In this document: positions 51,211 through 60,150 of the stretch, piece after piece | Numbering within the stretch: position 1 is the first letter of the stretch | Layout: every line of letters starts with the position of its first letter | Assembly: GCA_934561555.1 (NCBI GenBank) | Contig: CAKTGQ010000011.1 | Coordinates: forward strand, 1 to 64,000 | Direction: 5' to 3' | Length of the DNA stretch: 64,000 nt | Source of the DNA: an uncultured Faecalibacterium sp. | GTDB taxonomy: Bacteria; Bacillota; Clostridia; Oscillospirales; Ruminococcaceae | Position numbers and translations under genes: made by a program | Notes under the pieces: model-generated | The model's database searches: none | What the model was told of the DNA's origin: nothing | What the model saw: only the letters and a program-made list of their open reading frames with translations

Positions 51211-53304
51211 TCAACTCGCCTTCGGCGCACCGGCGTCTTCCAGCGTATTCACATCTGCCAAGGCCGGCTTGAAATCATCGACATGGCGATAAAATCTCAC
51301 ATTCTTATCCATCGGCGGCAGATAATAACAACTCTTGTTGCCGGGCTTTTTGGTCATGATCCGCTCATCTCTTTCGGCCAGTTTCTTAAGCACCTTTCCG
51401 ATTTGCGATGTTGTAAGCGGCTTCAGCATAAGGTTATCTCGCACTTCAGTTACTGTATACCAATCCCACTGGCACACCGGACTATCCCACGCCAGCTTAT
51501 CAAGGATCTCCGTTTCACCCGGCAGCGGCTTATTGTACTTTTCATTGTCTGCCTGTAGCTTAGTGCGTTCTTCTTCCGTCAGCCGGAATCCCTGCGGATT
51601 CGGCAGATACAGTTCCGTATACACCTGTGCCCACATCTGCTGGAACCAGCATTCCGGGAGTTCTTTCAGCTTCTGGCAATCGATTTTTGTCGGCTCAACT
51701 ACCCACCAGCGTCTGCTGCCCGTTTCATCGTTCAGAAACTCCTGCGGATTGACCGTTGCACAAAAACTGGTACGGCGCGGCTTGGTAGTAGCAACACGAG
51801 CATAAGGCTGGCGGTAGGTATCGCAGCATGCGGTAACAAATGCTTTCAACGCAAGCTGTTCACGCTTCAAGGTGCTGTCCAGCTCACCCATCTCCGCGAT
51901 CCAAACGCTGGTTGCCTGGATCACTGTGTCTTTTTTGTCAAGATCGATGCTGACACCCTCTGCGAACCACTCTGCTTTCATTGCAATTTTGGAGCAGAAC
52001 AGCGTCTTACCTGCGCCCTGTGGACCACGGATGACCAGAACACCATCTGCACCGTAAGGGCTCGTTTCATCATTCAGTGCCATTGCAACACACTGATGCA
52101 GCCATTTTCTCAGATACAGGACATACGTTTTGTTTCCTGCGATGCCCAGAATCTCTGCCAGTTCTTTAAGGCGGTCGATTCCATCATATTTGGTGGACTT
52201 AAACATCTTCTCGACCGGATTATAACGGTTTTCATCCTCGATGAGTACCAGACAGTCATCCAGTGTCTGCTTAGCGCAGGGCATCCGCCGCTTTGTCAGA
52301 TAATCGTTGACCAGCACCGGCAACACATTTGCAGCATTTCCCTTAGAGTGCTGCGGTGGCATGCCCTCGATTTCCACCTTTCCGGTGATCTGATTCAGCC
52401 GTACACAAACGCTCATCTTTTGCAAAATCTGTTTGATGGTATCGCTGGTAACAGGCTTCTTTCCTGCGTCATCTGCTTCTTCATACTCATCTGGGCTCAG
52501 ATAGTCCGCTGATTTTTCAATCGTGCCATGGTAGAAAGCCCTCGCACTGCCCAGAATCGTTTTCAGCTCGTCATCTTCCAGCGGATCTTCGCAGCGTTCT
52601 GCTGCTTTGTAAAAGAGTGCTTCCGCCTCTGCCGTATCTCCATGCCGCTTCAGAATTTTTGCAGCATACTTGGAAAGCGTACTGTTCCGCTCACCAGTTG
52701 GAATCGTCTCTGGCAAGACGGTTCGCTGCTCCATGAAGGCATCCAACGGTGTATCTCCGTCATAAAACTCCACCTTGGGGTTCTCTACGCCATAAAGGAA
52801 TCGCGCCATATCAAGAGCCGCCGGGTCGAAAGCCTGGAAATACTCCCGGACATCCTTTTTCAGCTTTGCAAGCCGCTTTTCGTTCGTCATGGCGTTGATA
52901 ATGAAATACACATGGAACTTCGGCCGAGCGGTCTTTCCGTTCTTTTCCTTCATGTGGTTACGAGAATAGACCACATAAAACGGAACATCCGGAAACGCCG
53001 CCCGAACATCTGCCGGTGTTTTCCACTCGCTCTCCGGAATGTCTTCTGCAAGCGGATCAGGATTTGTATTATCGCAATCCACTGGCAAGCAGTCAGCTTT
53101 TCGGAAAGTCTTCTTGCTGCGGTAACCCTTAATTGTATTTTTTCGAGTGTTCGTGCCATCCGCGTATTCACCACAGACATGGTCGAACTGTGCAATCTTT
53201 TTCAGGTCATCCACTGTCTTGATCTCAGCTTTGAACGGATAACTGGTATTCTTTTTGTTTCCTCTTACGCTGCTGTACTGCAGCGTGATGCTCGACAAAC
53301 TCAT
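51211..53304 (-). CDS. VapE-type primase/helicase replication protein
   Basis: A 697-aa two-part replication protein. The N-terminal region (about 70-190) has DCDN and SRNHMKEKNGKTARPKFHVYF, consistent with an archaeo-eukaryotic primase-polymerase domain. The C-terminal virulence-associated-E domain has Walker A GPQGAGKT at 427-434, the Walker B-like VWIAEMGELD and the arginine-finger region ETGSRRWWVVEP. Such proteins replicate PICI-type satellites and small prophages. The ATG at 53304 has AAGGAGG six nt upstream; the ATG at 53310 is inside that site. Most of the next 1.1 kb upstream is noncoding. Confidence 0.88.
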   Translation of the reverse strand: MSLSSITLQYSSVRGNKKNTSYPFKAEIKTVDDLKKIAQFDHVCGEYADGTNTRKNTIKGYRSKKTFRKADCLPVDCDNTNPDPLAEDIPESEWKTPADVRAAFPDVPFYVVYSRNHMKEKNGKTARPKFHVYFIINAMTNEKRLAKLKKDVREYFQAFDPAALDMARFLYGVENPKVEFYDGDTPLDAFMEQRTVLPETIPTGERNSTLSKYAAKILKRHGDTAEAEALFYKAAERCEDPLEDDELKTILGSARAFYHGTIEKSADYLSPDEYEEADDAGKKPVTSDTIKQILQKMSVCVRLNQITGKVEIEGMPPQHSKGNAANVLPVLVNDYLTKRRMPCAKQTLDDCLVLIEDENRYNPVEKMFKSTKYDGIDRLKELAEILGIAGNKTYVLYLRKWLHQCVAMALNDETSPYGADGVLVIRGPQGAGKTLFCSKIAMKAEWFAEGVSIDLDKKDTVIQATSVWIAEMGELDSTLKREQLALKAFVTACCDTYRQPYARVATTKPRRTSFCATVNPQEFLNDETGSRRWWVVEPTKIDCQKLKELPECWFQQMWAQVYTELYLPNPQGFRLTEEERTKLQADNEKYNKPLPGETEILDKLAWDSPVCQWDWYTVTEVRDNLMLKPLTTSQIGKVLKKLAERDERIMTKKPGNKSCYYLPPMDKNVRFYRHVDDFKPALADVNTLEDAGAPKAS

Positions 53305-53491
53305 AGACATCCTCCTTCTTTTCTCGTAGGGTGTTCGTGCAGCCAGATTTTTCAGCTGTGCTTGCTACATAATTTCAGCTTGTGTATACAATAAACTTTT
53401 CCTCTACATATCCGTACCTCCATTCTACCATGCTTCCTTTCAGATTAATGAACTCCTGGAGTTCACATCCCCCTTTCCACTGCCAAAAATT

Positions 53492-53577
53492 AAGGACCTT
53501 CATAAAGCGCACGATTTTCGGGCAAAAAAGAGGTATTTTGCCTACTTTTTTCACACAATCATCACATTTGCGGTCAT
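53492..53577. repeat. Imperfect long direct repeat, copy 1
   Basis: An AAGGACCTTCA...CGGGCAAAAA...TTTTTTCACA block of about 85 nt, related by eye to 53777-53857, upstream of the VapE gene. A minus-strand reading of about 59 codons (GTG at 53554) crosses it but lacks a ribosome site and was not called. Confidence 0.5.
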
Positions 53578-53599
53578 TTCAATTGCTTTTATGTGAACT

Positions 53600-53663
53600 A
53601 CAAAGCAGGCAGCCTTTGCACTTGCCCACTGATCGGGGCACCTACAAAGGCCGCCTGCTTTGT
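53600..53663. repeat. Long two-tier hairpin
   Basis: ACAAAGCAGGC-x-GCCTTTG pairs with CAAAGGC-x-GCCTGCTTTGT (19-bp arms, one mismatch), enclosing a smaller TGCCC/GGGCA hairpin. No T-run follows on either strand, so it is not a standard terminator; candidate origin or structured RNA. Confidence 0.65.
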
Positions 53664-53776
53664 AACACATATTCACCATATCATGCTGCCGCATGACAAA
53701 TGATCAGCGACAGTCTTCCCCTGAACTGCAATAATTCCCTGACTTTCACTTTCTCCTTTCATCTGGCTCGGAAATA

Positions 53777-53857
53777 AAGGCCTTCACTTTGTACACCGAA
53801 ATCGGGCAAAAAGGAGACACTTTTCACGTTTCTTTCACAATTTTTTAACATTCAAAG
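53777..53857. repeat. Imperfect long direct repeat, copy 2
   Basis: AAGGCCTTCA...CGGGCAAAAA...TTTCACAA aligned to copy 1 with short indels, 285 nt downstream of it. Confidence 0.5.
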
Positions 53858-53916
53858 CCTTATCCAAATCTATTCACCCTACCCTTTATGTACATAGCAC
53901 CTTGTGAGATAGCACG

Positions 53917-53948
53917 AAAAAAGCCGATAGGCTTTCGACCTACCGGCT
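53917..53948 (-). terminator. Terminator reading leftward from the IS66 remnant
   Basis: On the minus strand AGCCGGTAGG pairs with CCTATCGGCT (one mismatch) around a TCGAAAG loop, then TTTTTTCG. It shields the element from incoming transcription. From 53949 to about 54395 I see no gene. Confidence 0.7.
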
Positions 53949-54395
53949 GTTCGTCTGCTTATATTCAACTTTCGACAGTTTATATTATAGCACCGATTCG
54001 CTTACGATGCAATGCGTTTTTTTCTCCAATATAAGCCGTTTTTCTCCAATCAAATAGCTTTTCTCCATTTAAGGATCACTTTACTCTACTATTCATTCAC
54101 CATTCTCTATTCTCCGGAACAACTACATGTCTGCAATCTCCCCGATGCACTTGTTCCATATATAAGAATTCAGCGCGCCACACGGCGGTGTTCCCTGCTT
54201 TTCGTACATCCCGTATCACCTGCCCTTTGTATCAGAGTATACCATGGCGGCTGGACGGCTTCAACAAAATTCCGTGCAATTCTTATGGCAGAATTGATGT
54301 TTGTGCCTGTCTGTGATAACACCTTTGCTGCTACTTCTCCAGTAATTTTCATCTTAAGTCCAAGTGCTGAAACGCTGATTATGACTCTGTTAGAT

Positions 54396-54941
54396 TGCTT
54401 TGTGGACAAGAAACCGGTGGACGGGGGCAAATCTCAAAAAGCCTTTGAGTATGTCGAAAAGTTATTTGCCCTCGACTTGCAATGGAAAGATTTGTCGCCG
54501 GAAGAGCGTAAAGTACACCGCCAATCTGAACTGAAGCCTGTCATGGATGAGTATTGGGATTTCTTAAACAGCTTTGAAGCGGGCAAAGACTCCAACCTTG
54601 GAAAAGCAAGAACTTACTCCCTGAACCAAAGGAAGGCATTGGAAAGCGTTCTCATAGATGGACGGCTGACACTTACAAACAATATTGCAGAGCGCACTGT
54701 AAAACCCTTTGTTATGTCCCGGAAGAACTTCTTGTTCTGCGACACTGCCAAGGGTGCTGATGCCAGTGCATTGTGTTTCAGTATGATTGAGACGGCCAAG
54801 CGCAATGGGCTTGATCCATTTGGCTATCTGCTGTTTCTCTTACAGGAACTCCCGAAACTGGGTAAGCCACCGGCAGAAGAACAGCTTGAACGTATCTTCC
54901 CGTGGTCGAACACGATTCCTGCATATTGCCATCTTACTTGA
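54396..54941 (+). pseudogene. IS66-family transposase, C-terminal remnant
   Basis: The reading frame from about residue CFVDKKPV onward matches the IS66 transposase C-terminus: KAFEYVEKLFALDL, the DDE-region NNIAERTVKPFVMSRKNFLFCDTAKGADASAL and the C-terminal PWSNTIP. IS66 transposases are about 500 aa; only about 180 aa remain, and the N-terminal zinc finger and first catalytic residues are missing. The in-frame sequence before 54396 (from 54012) shows no IS66 similarity, so the 5' part was replaced or deleted. No accessory orf1/orf2 is present. Confidence 0.85.
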
Positions 54942-54952
54942 TTCTTTGTTGG

Positions 54953-54980
54953 GCATCTCGGTTTCGAGATGCTCGATTTT
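54953..54980 (+). terminator. Hairpin after the IS66 remnant
   Basis: GCATCTCG-GTTT-CGAGATGC followed by TCGATTTTTT. Confidence 0.7.
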
Positions 54981-54988
54981 TTAGGCCA

Positions 54989-55012
54989 GACGGGGGCTTA
55001 TTGTCCGCTTAC
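54989..55012 (-). mobile_element. IS66 right terminal inverted repeat
   Basis: Read outward-in on the minus strand: GTAAGCGGACAATAAGCCCC, the typical GTAAGCG start of IS66 ends. It marks the right border of the insertion; no matching left end was found. Confidence 0.65.
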
Positions 55013-55046
55013 CAAAAAAGTAGAATTTCTCTGAACTGAAAATTAA

Positions 55047-55086
55047 AAAAGCTGAGCACCTGCTTTTTCACAGATGCTCAGCTTTG
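55047..55086 (-). terminator. Terminator of the galactarate operon
   Basis: On the minus strand AAAGCTGAGCA pairs with TGCTCAGCTTT (loop about 17 nt), followed by TTTTAATTTT. Confidence 0.8.
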
Positions 55087-55138
55087 CTGTACCTTTTTCT
55101 TGAATTTTTAGACTCAGTTTTCACTTTGAGGGCTGTTT

Positions 55139-56065
55139 CTAAACGTTTACTCCGTAGTTTTCAGTTTTTTCGGCGCTTTTATTTTGCAACAGCCTCTTTT
55201 CCTGTGCTGTCTTATATAGGCACTCGTCGTACTGCTTTTGCAGATAGAGACGGCAGGCCTCAGCGTTCTCGGGCGTGGTGTTTTCCAATGTTGCAAACAC
55301 ATAGGGCTTTTCCTGCTTTGCAAAGCGAAGAATGGTGGTATAATCCTCCATCTCGCCCTGACCTGCGCCGCAAGCTTTCAGCTGACCATCGGCATTCTGC
55401 CGGACGAAGTCCTTGAAGTGTATCATCGCCACATCCTTGCCCAGCAGCTCGATAGCCTCTGCGAAGACTTCCTCGCGGCGATCCACATTCTCCATACTGA
55501 GCATGTTGACCGGGTCAAACAAAATCTGCAGGTTGTGGCTGCCGATCTCGTCCAGCACGGTGCGGGCACGCTTGGCGTCGTAGACGATGTGGCGCGCCAC
55601 CGGCTCGATGGCTAGGGTCACGCCGTACTGCTCTGCGCAGCGCACAATGGGCTTGAGGGTCTTGATAAAGGCCGCCAGCGCGGCATCGGTGCGGCACTCC
55701 GGGCAGTATTTATACTCGACGTTCGGGCAGCCCGTCTCCGTGCCCACCATACCGCAGCCCAGCAGGCTGGCAAAGCGGATGTGGGCATAGTACTTCTCGC
55801 GGATGGCATCCAGCACCGTCTCGTCAGGGTAAGCCAAGTTGAGATAGTTGCCCAGCACGGCAATATCGATGCCATTCTGCTCAAACAGATGGCGCAGATA
55901 CAGCGCGTAGCCGGGGGTCAGGGCCGAGGGCGTGCAGGGCACGTCCTTCATGGCCTTGCTCAAGGCCAGATGGGCGCAGGTAAAGCCCTTTTTCCGTACA
56001 AGAGGCAGCAGCTGCTCCATCGGCAGCTTTTCGGCATCGTGCAGACGCAGACCAAATTGTATCAT
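55139..56065 (-). CDS. Sugar phosphate isomerase/epimerase-family TIM-barrel protein
   Basis: A 308-aa xylose-isomerase-like TIM barrel. LAIEPVARHIVYD and ILFDPVNML supply the conserved Glu and Asp metal ligands, and AMIHFKDFV the later His. Members are epimerases, isomerases or dehydratases of sugars and sugar acids. It is the last gene of the operon, 74 nt after the amidohydrolase. The ATG at 56065 follows AAAGGAG. The substrate is not predictable; a uronic or aldaric acid is likely from context. Confidence 0.78.
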   Translation of the reverse strand: MIQFGLRLHDAEKLPMEQLLPLVRKKGFTCAHLALSKAMKDVPCTPSALTPGYALYLRHLFEQNGIDIAVLGNYLNLAYPDETVLDAIREKYYAHIRFASLLGCGMVGTETGCPNVEYKYCPECRTDAALAAFIKTLKPIVRCAEQYGVTLAIEPVARHIVYDAKRARTVLDEIGSHNLQILFDPVNMLSMENVDRREEVFAEAIELLGKDVAMIHFKDFVRQNADGQLKACGAGQGEMEDYTTILRFAKQEKPYVFATLENTTPENAEACRLYLQKQYDECLYKTAQEKRLLQNKSAEKTENYGVNV

Positions 56066-56139
56066 ATCGCTTCTCCTTTGGAAGGCCATTTTATCTGCCG
56101 AACAGGGTCACCGCACAAAATGTGCCGCGTGCCTATTGC

Positions 56140-57048
56140 TCAGCTCCAAAATACTGTTTTCGCGTTTTCGAACAAGATCAGCTGTTTTTGCTCCTCCGCC
56201 AGCGCCGAATCCTTCGCGATGGTATCCACCATGTCCTGATAGCAGAACTTGCACAAATTCGACGGCGTATCGGTCCCGAACAGCAGCCGTTCCGCCCCCA
56301 CCGTTTCGATGGCACAGTGGACGAACTGCCGCGTTACCGGGAAGGGCGGCGTATCCGGGCGGACATTGTGCTGAAGCGACGCCAGATCGAACCAGACATT
56401 CGGCAGCTGCAGCGTTTCCAGCCCCTCCTGCATCGCGTGCAGCTCGGTCTGCTTGGGTGCCAGCAGGTGACAGACCACGAACTCCATCTTCGGGTGATGC
56501 AGCATCAGATTCCGCAGGGCCGGGATCTGGCTGCTGGGGCTGCCCAGCTTGCCGATGTCGATGACGAACACCAAACCGTGCTCGTCCGCAAAAGCAGCTT
56601 CCCGCTCCATCATGTCCCCGTCCAATGCAAACACCGGGCGGTAGGCCATCAGGCCGGAGCCGGTGCTGACCTCGAACTTGACCACCCGGATGCCCAACTC
56701 CTCGAACAGATACTGCACGATGGCATCCCGGTTCCGGCTGTAAGGGTCATAAGCCGCAGCGGCCAGAAAACGGTCGGGGTATTTCTGCTGTGCGTCGTAG
56801 CTGTATTGGTTCTGGAAGCCCAGATAGCCGCCCTGCAGCAGCACGGCGCGCTCGACCTCGTGAGCGTCCATTACTTCCAGCACTCGCTCCGGGGTCACTT
56901 GGTCGGTGTTCCATTCCTCCGGGATGACCTGACAGATGGAGCCATCTGCGTACCTTCCGCGCCCGCCGCCGATCGAGCGCATTTCGCCGCCCACGCCGGT
57001 GCCCGCGATGCACTGCACCAAATGGACATGCGCATCAATGACCTTCAT
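56140..57048 (-). CDS. Amidohydrolase-2-family TIM-barrel hydrolase
   Basis: A 302-aa metal-dependent hydrolase. HVHLV at 7-11 gives the N-terminal metal-binding HxH, VVCHLLAP the mid His, and LLFGTDTPSN the C-terminal Asp. Relatives include lactonases and decarboxylases (2-pyrone-4,6-dicarboxylate lactonase type). In a galactarate operon a lactone hydrolase is a reasonable guess, but it is inference. Its start overlaps the glycerate kinase end by 14 nt. Confidence 0.75.
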   Translation of the reverse strand: MKVIDAHVHLVQCIAGTGVGGEMRSIGGGRGRYADGSICQVIPEEWNTDQVTPERVLEVMDAHEVERAVLLQGGYLGFQNQYSYDAQQKYPDRFLAAAAYDPYSRNRDAIVQYLFEELGIRVVKFEVSTGSGLMAYRPVFALDGDMMEREAAFADEHGLVFVIDIGKLGSPSSQIPALRNLMLHHPKMEFVVCHLLAPKQTELHAMQEGLETLQLPNVWFDLASLQHNVRPDTPPFPVTRQFVHCAIETVGAERLLFGTDTPSNLCKFCYQDMVDTIAKDSALAEEQKQLILFENAKTVFWS

Positions 57049-58285
57049 GGTTTTCTCCTCCTACCAGCGCCACGGCCACGTCGTTGACGTTGGTGCCGGT
57101 GGCCCCGGTCATGATGAGACCATCCACGGCCTTCAGGGCATGGTAGGCGTCGTTGTTTTGCAGGGTGTCGAACACCTCCCAGCCCTTTGCGGCCAAGGCA
57201 GCGGCAGTCTCGCCGTCCACATAGCCTCCGGCTGCATCGGTGGGGCCGTCGGTGCCGTCGCTGCCGACCGAGAAGACCGCCGCGTTCAGCCCGGCGATGG
57301 CCGGAGCCGCCGCGAGGGCCAGCTCCTGATTCCGCCCGCCGAGACCTTTTCCCGTCAGATGCACGACCGTTTCGCCGCCCGCAATGTAGGCCAGCTTTTT
57401 GCCCTGCCCCGCATGGGTGCGGGCGATGGAGCCCAGGAAGCTGCCTGCCTCCCGCGCCTCGCAGCAAAGCCGGTCGGTGAGGAGGATGGGCGCATAGCCC
57501 AGCTCCCGGCAGGCTTTGGCGGCGGCGGCACCCAGCTCCCGGACGCTGCCGGTGATCTGGGTGGTCACGTTATCAAGGGCTTTCGGCGTTTCCTGTGCCA
57601 GCAGCGCCTTCGCCTGTTCTGACAGGTTCAGGTGATATTTCTCCGCAATGGCAAGAGCCTGTACACAGGTAGAACCGTCCGGCACCGCCGGGCCGCTGGC
57701 GATCATATCCAGCGGGTCACCCAGAATATCGCTGAGGACGATGCTGAACACCTTTGCCGGGGCGCAAGCCTGTGCGAACCGCCCGCCCTTGACTGCGGAC
57801 AGCCGCTTGCGGATGGTGTTCATCTCCACAATATCGGCTCCGCTGGCAAGGAGCTGGCTGGTGATATCCTGCAATTCTCCGCCGGGGATAAGCGGCTTTT
57901 CAAACAAAGCACTGCCGCCGCCGGACAGCAGAAACAGCACCGTGTCCTCTGCGGTCAACCCCTGTACCAGTGCCAGAGCTTTTTCGGTGGCTGAAAAGCT
58001 GTTATCATCCGGCACAGGATGACCTGCCTCATAGCAATCCACACCGGGAATTTCGCCCCTCACATGGTCGTATTTGGTCACCACCACGCCGCCATCCACA
58101 CGGCCCAATGCTTTCACGGCGGCGTGCGCCATCTGCCACGCGGCCTTGCCGACTGCTACCAAAAGCACCCTGCCGCCCTTGGGCTCAAACGCTTTCAGGG
58201 CACGGCGGACAGCCTCATCCGGCAGCACAGCCTTCAGGCTGGATTGGATGATGGCGTCGGCATCCTTTCGCAGAGTCGATTTCAT
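57035..58285 (-). CDS. Glycerate 2-kinase, class II (MOFRL/GckA family)
   Basis: A 416-aa glycerate kinase of the MOFRL family: KPLIPGGELQDI, LSGGGSALF, the VLSDILGDPLDMIASGP segment, and the C-terminal GGETVVHLTGKGLGGRNQE and SVGSDGTDGPTDAAGG motifs. It makes 2-phosphoglycerate from D-glycerate, feeding glycolysis. Downstream in the operon of garR, whose product is its substrate. The start follows AAGGAGG. Confidence 0.92.
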   Translation of the reverse strand: MKSTLRKDADAIIQSSLKAVLPDEAVRRALKAFEPKGGRVLLVAVGKAAWQMAHAAVKALGRVDGGVVVTKYDHVRGEIPGVDCYEAGHPVPDDNSFSATEKALALVQGLTAEDTVLFLLSGGGSALFEKPLIPGGELQDITSQLLASGADIVEMNTIRKRLSAVKGGRFAQACAPAKVFSIVLSDILGDPLDMIASGPAVPDGSTCVQALAIAEKYHLNLSEQAKALLAQETPKALDNVTTQITGSVRELGAAAAKACRELGYAPILLTDRLCCEAREAGSFLGSIARTHAGQGKKLAYIAGGETVVHLTGKGLGGRNQELALAAAPAIAGLNAAVFSVGSDGTDGPTDAAGGYVDGETAAALAAKGWEVFDTLQNNDAYHALKAVDGLIMTGATGTNVNDVAVALVGGENHEGH

Positions 58286-58312
58286 GAAACAGACCTCCTT
58301 GTGGGGCAGATT

Positions 58313-59212
58313 TTACAGCAGACCGGCTTCGGTCATGGTTTTCACAAAGCCCTGCTTTGCGGCCCCCTCCGGGGTAGGCAGGGTGGGCAGATAGGGCACT
58401 CCGACCTCGCGGCCGCGCAGGGTAGCCATATCCTTTGCGGCCACCGGGAAGCTGGCGGCGTCCATGGAAAGTCGCACTGGGTTCAGCTTGAACTGTGCTT
58501 CCAGACTGCCCGCGAGGTCACCGGCTGCAAATTTGTTGTAGACGTCCGTAATGAGCTCCGGCATGAAGTTTGCCGCCGTGCAGACGCCGCCCACGGCACC
58601 GTGGCAAAGGCTTGCATACAGCAGGGTATCCTTGCCGCCGAAGACCTTGAAGCCCACGTCGCGGGTGCGGCGGATGAACTCCGACGTCTGGGTGATGTCG
58701 CCACTGGTGTCCTTCATGCCCACGATATTGGGTACGTTATGGGCCAGCTCCTCCACCAGCTTTGCGCTCATGGTGTAGCCCACCCGTCCGGGATTATTAT
58801 ACAGCAGCACCGGCGTTTCGGGAACACTTTCGGCAATGGTTTTGAAGTGGTTGTACAGTTCTTCATAGGTCGGCTTCAGGAACATGGGCTGCAGCACACT
58901 GACGGCTGCCGCACCGTTGGCGGCTGCCATCTTTGCCAGACGGCAGCACTTTTTGGTGCTGATGGCACCGATACCAAAGTACACCGGCACCCGGCCTGCG
59001 GCCTCGTCCACCATGATCTTCAGGCCGCGCTCCATCTCGGCTTCTTCCACCATGTAGAATTCGCCGTTGGAGCCAAAGGCGAGAATGCCGGATACGCCGC
59101 CCTCGATGACGTAATCCACCTGCGCCCGCATCCCGGCTTCGTCGATGTTTTCTTCGCCATCAATGACGGTAAGGATGGGCACTACAACGCCCTTCATGAA
59201 CTCTGTATTCAT
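58313..59212 (-). CDS. DapA-family aldolase, probable 5-keto-4-deoxyglucarate aldolase
   Basis: A 299-aa DHDPS/N-acetylneuraminate-lyase-family protein. GSNGEFYMV (47-55), the tyrosine region VLLYNNPGRVGY and the Schiff-base lysine in GMKDTSGD are seen. In E. coli the GarD product is split by GarL, which is a different class of aldolase; here a DapA-fold protein occupies that place, between garR and the glycerate kinase. Aldol cleavage to pyruvate and tartronate semialdehyde fits GarR downstream. A dehydratase (KDGDH-type) role would not require GarR. Confidence is high for family, moderate for reaction. Confidence 0.82.
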   Translation of the reverse strand: MNTEFMKGVVVPILTVIDGEENIDEAGMRAQVDYVIEGGVSGILAFGSNGEFYMVEEAEMERGLKIMVDEAAGRVPVYFGIGAISTKKCCRLAKMAAANGAAAVSVLQPMFLKPTYEELYNHFKTIAESVPETPVLLYNNPGRVGYTMSAKLVEELAHNVPNIVGMKDTSGDITQTSEFIRRTRDVGFKVFGGKDTLLYASLCHGAVGGVCTAANFMPELITDVYNKFAAGDLAGSLEAQFKLNPVRLSMDAASFPVAAKDMATLRGREVGVPYLPTLPTPEGAAKQGFVKTMTEAGLL

Positions 59213-59225
59213 GTGTTTTTCCTCC

Positions 59226-60110
59226 TCAGCGGCCGATCTGAATGCCGGTCAGATACTCGTAATACTGGGCAATGGCGCTGTGATCCTTCTGGCCGCCCTC
59301 GTGGTTGTGGAGCCACTGCATGATCTCCTGTACCTCGGCGGTCATGGGCACCGGCGCACCCACGGCATGGGCGCAATCCAGCACGTTGTTCAGATCCTTG
59401 ATATGCAGATCGATCTTGAAGCCGGGCTTGTCGTTGCCTGCGATCATCATGGGAGCCTTGGCGTTCATGACGGTAGAGCCTGCCAGACCGCCCTTGATGG
59501 CCTGAAAGACCAGCTCCGGATCCACACCGGCCTTCTGTGCCAGCGTCAGCGCCTCGGCCAGTGCCTGAATGTTGCAGGCCACGATGATCTGGTTTGCCAG
59601 CTTGGTGGTGTTGCCTGCGCCCACCTCGCCGCAGCGGACAGTGGAAGCGCCCATGGCATCCAGAACCGGCTTGTAGGCATCAAAGACCTCCTGCTTGCCG
59701 CCCACCATAAAGCTCAGGGTGCCGTCAATAGCCTTGGGCTCACCGCCGGAAACGGGAGCATCCAGCATCTCTACTCCCTTCTTCTGCAGCGCGGCGTAGA
59801 TCTCCTTGGAGGCCACCGGGTTGATGGACGAGCAGTCGATGAACACAGCGCCCGGCTTCATGTGGGAAGCCACGCCGTTTTCGCCCAGCATCACCTCTTT
59901 GACCTGCGGGGAGTTGGGCAGCATAGTGATGACCACATCGCACTGTGCGCCGATCTCCTGCTGCGTTGCGCCGGTTGCACCGGCAGCCTCCAGCTCCTGC
60001 ACCGGAGCCTGACTGCGGTTATTCACCAGCAGGTCGGTGTAGCCCGCCTTCAGCAGATTTTTTGCCATGGGCTTGCCCATGATCCCCAGACCGATAAAAC
60101 CGATTTTCAT
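59226..60110 (-). CDS. garR: Tartronate semialdehyde reductase
   Basis: A 294-aa beta-hydroxyacid dehydrogenase. N-terminal GFIGLGIMGKPMAKNLLKAG binds NAD(P)H, the DAPVSGGEPKAIDGTLSFMVGG region binds substrate, and the catalytic Lys is in GAGNTTKLANQ. It reduces 2-hydroxy-3-oxopropanoate to D-glycerate. Neighbours GarD, aldolase and glycerate kinase make this assignment stronger than family membership alone (3-hydroxyisobutyrate dehydrogenase is the main alternative). Confidence 0.9.
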   Translation of the reverse strand: MKIGFIGLGIMGKPMAKNLLKAGYTDLLVNNRSQAPVQELEAAGATGATQQEIGAQCDVVITMLPNSPQVKEVMLGENGVASHMKPGAVFIDCSSINPVASKEIYAALQKKGVEMLDAPVSGGEPKAIDGTLSFMVGGKQEVFDAYKPVLDAMGASTVRCGEVGAGNTTKLANQIIVACNIQALAEALTLAQKAGVDPELVFQAIKGGLAGSTVMNAKAPMMIAGNDKPGFKIDLHIKDLNNVLDCAHAVGAPVPMTAEVQEIMQWLHNHEGGQKDHSAIAQYYEYLTGIQIGR

Positions 60111-60150
60111 AATTCGTACCCTCCATAAATCTTATTTTGTATCCGGCTGC

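Noticed and set aside
53378..53554. Minus-strand frame of about 59 codons across repeat copy 1
   Set aside because: It starts with GTG without a ribosome site and has no family resemblance. It may be a real small gene, but it is not supported.
53382..53696. 104-codon plus-strand frame upstream of the VapE gene
   Set aside because: It crosses the repeat and the long hairpin, has no ribosome site and opposes the element's transcription.
39182..55138. Attachment-site direct repeats bounding the phage-like element
   Set aside because: Comparison by eye of 39182-39430 with 53305-55100 found no convincing repeat; the element borders remain open.
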